Shown: in pieces, positions 58,676-64,000 of the stretch
Position numbering within the stretch: the first letter of the stretch is position 1
How the letters are laid out: each line of letters begins with the position of its first letter
Source: Oscillospiraceae bacterium
GTDB lineage: Bacteria > Bacillota > Clostridia > Oscillospirales > Ruminococcaceae
Reading direction: 5' to 3'
Length of the DNA stretch: 64,000 nt
Assembly: GCA_022835495.1 (NCBI GenBank)
Contig: BQOK01000001.1
Span: 124,001 to 188,000 of the forward strand
Program-made: the position numbers and the translations under genes
The notes under the pieces: generated by a model
The model's input: the letters and a program-made list of their open reading frames with translations, nothing else
The model's database searches: none
What the model was told of the DNA's origin: nothing

Positions 58676-58780
58676 ATCCTTCCGTTCTCCTTTTCACATA
58701 TAATGGTGGATAAGCTGCGCAGCCGAACCATAGAGCACACAAAACGAAACTCCTGCTGTTTACCGCGGAAACCAATAAAA

Positions 58781-58794
58781 TTTAAACGTTCAAA
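58781..58794. promoter_or_regulatory. LacI-type operator upstream of the hydrolase gene
   Basis: TTTAAACGTTCAAA with central CG; similar to TTTAAACGTTTATA at 58947. A half-site TTTTGAACG occurs at 58856. It lies in the 297-base divergent gap. Confidence 0.6.
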
Positions 58795-58946
58795 TTACTT
58801 GTATTGTACTTTGGCCTCACATATATGTCAATTTGCGCTTTCGTTTTACTTCGCTTTTGAACGTATTGCACAAAAACAGCTTTCCGGTTTGGGAGGCTTC
58901 CCTGTTGACACCGCGGATTTTTTTGATAATCTTAATATATAGAGCA

Positions 58947-58960
58947 TTTAAACGTTTATA
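58947..58960. promoter_or_regulatory. LacI-type operator before the lacI-type gene
   Basis: TTTAAACGTTTATA, 12 bases before the ATG at 58973 and close to the ribosome site, so binding would block its own transcription. Confidence 0.6.
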
Positions 58961-58972
58961 TGGAGTGAAACC

Positions 58973-59926
58973 ATGAGCTCAAAAATAACGGATGTGGCGC
59001 GTATGGCCGGTGTGTCCATCGCAACGGTCTCGAATGTGATCAATGAGACGCGCCCCGTGCGCCCTGAAACGCAGCAGCGGGTGATGGCCGCCATTGAGGC
59101 ACTGCAATACATACCCGACAGTACCGCCCGGCACTTTAAGGCGGGGCGAAGAAGCTCTATCGGGTTCATCGTGCCGGATATCCGCAATGCCTTTTTTTCT
59201 ACGCTGATCAATTCCATCGAGGAAGTGCTGGAATGCAGCGGCTATGACCTTGTGATTGCCAACACCCACGAGAGCATCGAGCGGGAGACCGAAAGGCTGC
59301 TGCGGCTTTGTTCGGGGACTGTGGATGCGCTCATCATTGCAAGCTGCTTTGAGTACTATACAGAGCTTATCTCCCATATCCCCGCCAACTTCCCCTTTGT
59401 TTTGATCGACCGCCTGCCTGTTAACAGCCAATGCGACACCATACGGGCCGACTCTTACGCGGCCATCCTGGAGAGCATCGATTATCTTGTGGCACACGGC
59501 CACAAAAAGATTGGGATGCTGGCTTGGCAGGAAAGTTTGAGCACAACAAGGGAGCGCGTGGCAGCTTACCGGCACGCCGCGGCGAAATACGGCTTTGAGG
59601 AGCTAATCCGATATGTGGACATCGACAGCGAAGTATCCTACGCCGCTGAATATCTGATTGCTGAAAGCTGCACCGCTCTGTTGATCGGGAACAGCAAGCT
59701 GTATATTGACCTTATGGGCTTTCTGAACACTGTGGAGGACCGCCCTGCTGTGGTCTGTTTTTGTGATTCTCCGGAATACAAGCATCTTTTCCGTGGGCTG
59801 CCCATGATCAAGCAGCCCACCCAGGAAATCGGACGCCTGGCCGGAAGAATGATTCTCGACCGGCTTCAGTTCCCGGACTCCCGCATAAAGGAGGCCATCC
59901 TGCACTGTGTTTTTCAGCGCCCTTAA
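58973..59926 (+). CDS. LacI-family transcriptional regulator, 317 aa
   Basis: LacI headpiece (KITDVARMAGVSIATVSNVIN, residues 4-24) with the hinge helix and an effector-binding domain; slightly short for the family (about 330). TGGAG precedes the ATG. Fructokinase follows at 23 bases, so a sugar, possibly fructose or a fructose-containing sugar, is the likely effector. It shares a divergent gap with the hydrolase-membrane protein. The gene lies inside the repeat-bounded block. Confidence 0.92.
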   Translation: MSSKITDVARMAGVSIATVSNVINETRPVRPETQQRVMAAIEALQYIPDSTARHFKAGRRSSIGFIVPDIRNAFFSTLINSIEEVLECSGYDLVIANTHESIERETERLLRLCSGTVDALIIASCFEYYTELISHIPANFPFVLIDRLPVNSQCDTIRADSYAAILESIDYLVAHGHKKIGMLAWQESLSTTRERVAAYRHAAAKYGFEELIRYVDIDSEVSYAAEYLIAESCTALLIGNSKLYIDLMGFLNTVEDRPAVVCFCDSPEYKHLFRGLPMIKQPTQEIGRLAGRMILDRLQFPDSRIKEAILHCVFQRP

Positions 59927-59949
59927 CGGCGCCAACGGAGGAAATGAAT

Positions 59950-60909
59950 ATGTATGATGTGACCGCTCTGGGCGAACTTTTGATTGATTTTGCATCCCGC
60001 TCCACCGACGCTGCCGGATATCCCACCATGGCCGCCAACCCCGGCGGCGCCCCCTGCAACTTGCTGGCCGCGCTCAGCACCTATGGGTGCAGTACCGCTT
60101 TTCTAGGCAAGGTGGGAGACGATGCCTTCGGGAAGCTTTTGCTGGGCACCCTTCAAAGGGTAGGCATCGAGACAGCCGGCGTTGTGGCGGATCCCTCGGT
60201 GTTCACCACGCTGGCTTTTGTCGCCTTTAACGCCGCTGGAGAACGTTCTTTCTTTTTTGCCCGCAAGCCCGGTGCCGATTCCCTCCTCCGCGTCAGCGAG
60301 CTGCGACTGGAGCTTATCGACGATTGCCGGGACTTTCACTTTGGTACCTTCAGCCTCACCTGTGGCCCGGCCCGCAGCGCCACCCGAAAGGCTGTGGAAC
60401 ATGCAAAGAGCCGAGGCAAATGGATCTCCTTCGACCCCAACCTGCGCCTTTCTTTGTGGCACAGCCCTGCGGAGGCCCGGCGCTGGATCCTGTGGGGCAC
60501 AAAGCAGGCCGACATCGTGAAGATCAGCGACGAGGAGACCTCTTTTCTGTGGGGGGACGTCTCCCCGAAAGAGGCAGCGCAAAAGCTGCACACCGCGGGG
60601 GTGTCGGTCGTATTCGTGACGCTTGGGCCCAAAGGCTGCTATTACAGCGGCAACGGCTTTGACGGCAGCGTAGCGCCGCCGGAAAATATCCGGCCGGTGG
60701 ACACCACCGGCGCTGGAGATATCTTCGGAGGCAGCGCCTTGAGCCGCCTGCTGAAAACAGGCAAGGCGCTCGACGCCCTGACGAATGACGACCTGGAGGG
60801 AGCCGCGCGGTTCGCCTGCTGCGCCGCCTCTCTGTCTACCCAGACGCTGGGCGGCATTTCCAGCGTGCCGCCCGAGGGTGCGGTGCGCCGTCTCATGGAG
60901 CAGTGCTGA
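59950..60909 (+). CDS. Fructokinase-like PfkB-family sugar kinase, 319 aa
   Basis: PfkB fold: GELLIDF opening, NPGGAPCNLLAAL substrate loop, DPNLRLSLW, and the catalytic DTTGAGDIFGGS near residue 255. The combination resembles fructokinases (ScrK-like). The ATG at 59950 has GGAGG at eight bases; the ATG at 59944 is only two bases from it. Phosphorylating free fructose would complement the PTS route next door, where fructose enters as the 1-phosphate. Confidence 0.88.
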   Translation: MYDVTALGELLIDFASRSTDAAGYPTMAANPGGAPCNLLAALSTYGCSTAFLGKVGDDAFGKLLLGTLQRVGIETAGVVADPSVFTTLAFVAFNAAGERSFFFARKPGADSLLRVSELRLELIDDCRDFHFGTFSLTCGPARSATRKAVEHAKSRGKWISFDPNLRLSLWHSPAEARRWILWGTKQADIVKISDEETSFLWGDVSPKEAAQKLHTAGVSVVFVTLGPKGCYYSGNGFDGSVAPPENIRPVDTTGAGDIFGGSALSRLLKTGKALDALTNDDLEGAARFACCAASLSTQTLGGISSVPPEGAVRRLMEQC

Positions 60910-60922
60910 GGACATGCGCCCT

Positions 60923-60964
60923 CTTTTTCTGCGCGGCGCAGAGGATTTGCGGTGAAAAACAGAG
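60923..60964 (+). repeat. 42-bp direct repeat, copy 2
   Basis: Exact copy of 56646-56687, starting 14 bases after the fructokinase stop. Confidence 0.95.
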
Positions 60965-60993
60965 GGCCCCCGGACACATTGTCCGGGGGCCCT
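60963..60993 (+). terminator. Intrinsic terminator after fructokinase
   Basis: AGGGCCCCCGGAC and GTCCGGGGGCCCT form a perfect 13-bp stem; the following CTGCTTTA is a weak T-run. Confidence 0.75.
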
Positions 60994-61036
60994 GCTTTAT
61001 GGGGAGAAACAGGGGAAGGCCTGGAGGAAAGAGGAC

Positions 61037-61177
61037 TTAATACCAATGATCGATTTTCCGCTCGATCAGATGGGGGAGAACGCCCAGGGTCACCAGCCAA
61101 TATCCCGCGGCCAGAGCGATGAGGGGAGCGTCGCTCAGCCCTACACGTTCAAAAATGGGCGCGGAAGCGAATAACAA
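61037..61177 (-). pseudogene. C-terminal remnant of a membrane protein
   Basis: A minus-strand frame reads LLFASAPIFERVGLSD then APLIALAAGYWLVTLGVLP and HLIERKIDHWY before a TAA at 61037. It has one clear membrane helix and host-like codons but no ribosome site and a stop just upstream of the possible TTG start. It looks like the end of a larger membrane protein, lost from its 5' part. The family is unknown. Confidence 0.45.
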
Positions 61178-61312
61178 CGTATTGCGTGCATTTCACTACA
61201 TTTAAATTAAAATAATATCGCAAATGAATTGCATAATTCTTCGCTGTGTGTTATTCTTGGGATGGAAATCAATAAAAATGCCAGGTTCGTGAGGGGAAAA
61301 AGGAGCCGGATT

Positions 61313-62032
61313 ATGAAAATCGCCATCTGCGAGGACAACGAAAAGGACCGGGAATTGCTGCTGGAGCAGCTTCATAAGGCCATGACAGATCACGGCGTAG
61401 ACGCGGACGTGGAACTGTTCGGGACGGCCGAGGAGCTTTTGAAGGCGGCGGGCAGGACCTTTTACTCCATTTTTTTCTTTGACATTCTGCTCCCCGGGAT
61501 ATCCGGCCTGGACGCGGCCCTCAAGCTTCGGCGCCAAGGGAACTATTCCCCCATGATTTTTACCACGGTTACCCGCGACTATCTGGCCCAGAGCTACAGT
61601 GTGTGGGCGGCGCACTACCTGGTGAAACCCATCGCGGACAGGGACGTGGACGAGGCCTTGGCCCGTGCGCTGAAGGTGCTGGCGGGAGACCAGAAAACGC
61701 TGGAGGTTATGGTGAACCGGCACATAGAATATATCCCCTATGCGGACATCTACTATATCTCGGGCAACAACCGCAACTGCGTAATCCACACCCACACCGG
61801 GACCTACAACCCCTATGAGAGCATTCAGGGGATGTTCGGGAACTTGGGTGACAGGCGGTTTTACCACATCAGCCGGAGCTATATCATCAACCTGGATCAT
61901 GTGCTGGCTGTGCAGAAAGGCAAGGTGGCCATGCGGGACGACACACTGCTGCCCATCCGGCGGGGAACGGCGGAAGAAGTGCGCCGGGCCTGGGAGGATC
62001 GGCGGTTTGAAGTGGTGAACGGGAGGGAGTGA
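61313..62032 (+). CDS. LytTR-type response regulator (AgrA-like), 239 aa
   Basis: Receiver domain with acidic pair E7/D8, phospho-acceptor D57 in FFFDILLPG and K105 in LVKPI; C-terminal LytTR DNA-binding domain (about 130-235) with HISRSYIINLDHV. ATG at 61313 follows GGAGCCGG. The histidine kinase gene begins two bases after its stop codon, so the pair is an operon. AgrA/AgrC-type pairs often sense peptides, but no peptide precursor gene is visible here. Confidence 0.92.
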   Translation: MKIAICEDNEKDRELLLEQLHKAMTDHGVDADVELFGTAEELLKAAGRTFYSIFFFDILLPGISGLDAALKLRRQGNYSPMIFTTVTRDYLAQSYSVWAAHYLVKPIADRDVDEALARALKVLAGDQKTLEVMVNRHIEYIPYADIYYISGNNRNCVIHTHTGTYNPYESIQGMFGNLGDRRFYHISRSYIINLDHVLAVQKGKVAMRDDTLLPIRRGTAEEVRRAWEDRRFEVVNGRE

Positions 62033-62033
62033 C

Positions 62034-63335
62034 ATGGACAGCCCCCTGCTCTACGGCGCGGCCCTGCTGCTGAGCGACACGCCCTGGTATCTTATGGCCT
62101 GCGTGCCCTTTGCAGATCAGGCGCGGCTCAAAAAAGGCACCATTTTTTTGTTGGGCCTTGGTGCGGGCCTGGCCAAGGCGATTTCCGGCGCGCTGCTGGT
62201 GGTGTTTCTGCCGGAAACCTGGCGGGACTGGAACCTGGTCCATTATGTGGCGCATACCTTGCTGCTGCTGGTCTTTTATCAACTGGCTTTTGGGGTGAAG
62301 CCGGCCAAGCTGGTCTACACGCTGCTGCTGCTCCAGGCCATCTCCACCACCGTGAATTTTTCCGCCGGCGCAGCGGTCGCCCCGTTTTATCCCGGGACCC
62401 GGATCAGCCTTGCCTACACGCCCGCCTACGGGGCGGCCATCGCCCTGGGCAACGCGCTCGTATACCCCTTCGTGTGGCGCTTTTTTAAGGGCAGGCTCAG
62501 AGCGGCTTTCGCGGAGCTGCCGGCAAAAAGCATCTGGCTTTTGTGCCTGCCGCCGGCGCTGTTCTATTTTCTCAGCCAGATCTTTGTGGTGAATGTGCAG
62601 AGGGCCGGGCTTTCCACGGCCAGCGTTTCGGCGCTGACGCTGCTCATTCTGGCCACCGGCCTCATCACCTATTATGTCAACCTGCGCACTGTTCTGGATA
62701 ACGCCCGGCATGTACGGCAGGAGAGCGAGCTGGAAACCCGGCTGGCCCTTCAGGCGCAGAACTTTGAGAACCTGACCCAGGGGATCGAAACCGCCCGGGC
62801 TGCCCGGCACGATCTGCGCCATCACCTGGCCGCCGTTCGGGATTTTGCGGCGCGGGACGACAAGGCGGGGCTGCTGCGCTATCTGGATGAGTATACGGCC
62901 GGCCTGCCCCATGAAGGCCCCGACTGGTGCGAGAACCGGGCGGTAAACGCCCTGCTCAAGCACTATCTGGCCCAAGCGGCGGGGAGAGGGGTCCGGCTGG
63001 ATGTGAAGCTGGATCTGCCTGTGGGAGCCGGAGTGCCGGATACGGATCTGTGCGTGATCTTTGGCAACATCTTTGAGAACGCGGCCCGAAGTGCGGCAGC
63101 CGGGGGCGAAGGGGCTTACCTGCGCGCCCGGTGTGAGACCGGGGAGAACGACATTGTGCTCACGGTGGAGAACAGCACCGGAGCAGCCCCCCACGGAGAG
63201 GGGCTGGGGCTGCGCAGCGTGGAGGCTGCCGCCCAAAAGCACGGCGGAACAACCCGCTTTGAGGAAGCCCCCGGCGTTTATTTGAGCCGGGTGCTTGTGC
63301 GGAAAGGCCTTTTTTCCGGGGGGAAGGGAAGATAG
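62034..63335 (+). CDS. GHKL sensor histidine kinase (AgrC-like), 433 aa
   Basis: N-terminal membrane sensor with about six helices (1-220), a short coiled coil, the phospho-acceptor region ARHDLRHHLAAV (H259), and a GHKL ATPase domain with N-box IFGNIFENA and a G-box HGEGLGLRS. This is the layout of AgrC and related HPK10 kinases. It partners the LytTR regulator just upstream. The signal is unknown. Confidence 0.9.
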   Translation: MDSPLLYGAALLLSDTPWYLMACVPFADQARLKKGTIFLLGLGAGLAKAISGALLVVFLPETWRDWNLVHYVAHTLLLLVFYQLAFGVKPAKLVYTLLLLQAISTTVNFSAGAAVAPFYPGTRISLAYTPAYGAAIALGNALVYPFVWRFFKGRLRAAFAELPAKSIWLLCLPPALFYFLSQIFVVNVQRAGLSTASVSALTLLILATGLITYYVNLRTVLDNARHVRQESELETRLALQAQNFENLTQGIETARAARHDLRHHLAAVRDFAARDDKAGLLRYLDEYTAGLPHEGPDWCENRAVNALLKHYLAQAAGRGVRLDVKLDLPVGAGVPDTDLCVIFGNIFENAARSAAAGGEGAYLRARCETGENDIVLTVENSTGAAPHGEGLGLRSVEAAAQKHGGTTRFEEAPGVYLSRVLVRKGLFSGGKGR

Positions 63336-63432
63336 GAGCGAGCGCGGAAAAAGGGGGCGCATTTTCGCGCCGGCCCCAGGCGCTTTGAAACGGACAAGCT
63401 GAACAGCGGCGGTACAGCGGAAAGGGCGGGTC

Positions 63433-64000
63433 ATGCATATGGAAGAACTTGACGTGCTGAGAGCGGAGAACGACCATCTTCGCCGTTTGGCACAGCAGGA
63501 CTCCCTGACGGGGCTTCTGAACCGCGGCGCCATGGAGGCCCGGGTCGCCGCGCTGCTGCAGGAGAACACCCCCGGCGTTCTGCTGATGATTGATGTGGAC
63601 AACTTTAAGACCATCAACGACAAATATGGCCATTTGATGGGGGACAAGGCCCTGCGGGAACTGGCCTGCCTGCTGGGGTATTATTTCGGCAGGGGCAATA
63701 TGATCGGCCGTATGGGAGGGGACGAGTTCGCTGTGTTTCTGACGGGCTGCCACACAAAGCAGCAGATCAGGGAGCAGGCGGCGCGGCTCAATGCAAGAAT
63801 TGCCCAGGAGGGGAAAGCGCTGGGCATCGAAACCGGGTTTCATGTTACCATAGGCGCGGAGTTTGCCCGCGCAGCCGACACGTTTGCGCATCTGTATGAG
63901 CGGGCGGACAGCGCAATGCGCGCCGAAAAACAAGGGCGAACGATGGCGGTCCAGTTCTATGATGCCTCTGCCAAACGGCAGGCACCGAACCGGACGACTC
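63433..64000 (+). CDS. GGDEF-domain protein, cut by the window end
   Basis: A frame from ATG 63433 stays open to the window end (189 residues visible). A short helical lead (MHMEELDVLRAENDHLRRLA) is followed by QDSLTGLLNRGAME and MIDVDNFKTINDKYGHLMGD, then the intact active site GGDEF (95-99). This is a diguanylate cyclase domain making cyclic-di-GMP. No RxxD inhibition site is seen five residues before GGDEF. No membrane helix is present at the N-terminus. The ATG at 63439 is an alternative start. Confidence 0.88.
   Translation, partial: MHMEELDVLRAENDHLRRLAQQDSLTGLLNRGAMEARVAALLQENTPGVLLMIDVDNFKTINDKYGHLMGDKALRELACLLGYYFGRGNMIGRMGGDEFAVFLTGCHTKQQIREQAARLNARIAQEGKALGIETGFHVTIGAEFARAADTFAHLYERADSAMRAEKQGRTMAVQFYDASAKRQAPNRTT

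Overview
The window reads as a high-GC Firmicutes chromosome, most likely a gut Clostridia of the Oscillospiraceae/Ruminococcaceae type. This is inferred from GC-rich coding with strong GGAGG ribosome sites, lipoproteins opening MKKILAL...LAAC followed by a Ser/Ala/Pro linker, and anaerobe-type functions (K+-dependent membrane pyrophosphatase, IscR-type Rrf2 regulator, DUF4143 ATPase, IS200 and serine-recombinase elements). No species can be named from sequence alone.

1-5.5 kb: a cysteine desulfurase (cut by the window edge) and an IscR-like Rrf2 regulator, both on the minus strand, share an AAACC-N13-GGTTT operator. They are separated by a low-GC block: an XRE regulator with twin operators, a DUF4143-type ATPase, a DUF5655/nuclease-like protein and a decayed hsdM/recombinase chimera. 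5.5-17.8 kb: a sulfur-acquisition neighbourhood with a thioredoxin reductase fused to a CXXC-less thioredoxin-like domain, a split YeeE/YedE transporter, two TusA-like proteins, a LysR regulator, an ATP-grasp enzyme, an SsuABC/TauABC-like ABC transporter, and two rhodanese lipoproteins. A GT-C glycosyltransferase-like gene interrupts the block. 18-20.6 kb: tRNA-Ser(CGA), nucleotidyltransferase, Nudix and phosphoesterase genes.

21-28.8 kb: a ROK-headed operon with a ribose-type ABC importer, two TIM-barrel isomerase/epimerases and a Gfo/Idh/MocA oxidoreductase, for an unidentified sugar or polyol. 29-35 kb: pyrophosphatase (minus), then patatin, an atypical PTS Enzyme I paralog and an RpiB-like protein. 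35-42.4 kb: M20 peptidase, MmgE/PrpD, MFS and sodium:solute symporter genes with a LacI regulator; three identical GGGAACGTTCCC operators mark this regulon.

42.6-50.7 kb: an IS200-type insertion sequence whose tnpA is split, after codon 13, by a 6.6-kb mobilizable element (serine recombinase, MobV-type relaxase, RepA N-terminal protein, Cys-rich VLP protein, XRE regulator, two unknown small proteins). Removing the element restores a 153-codon tnpA frame.

50.8-56.6 kb: a complete fructose PTS operon (DeoR regulator, fruK, EIIABC, HPr, Enzyme I). 56.6-60.97 kb: a block of three genes (hydrolase-membrane fusion, LacI regulator, fructokinase) bounded by perfect 42-bp direct repeats. 61-64 kb: an AgrC/AgrA-like two-component system, a gene remnant before it, and a GGDEF protein running off the window.
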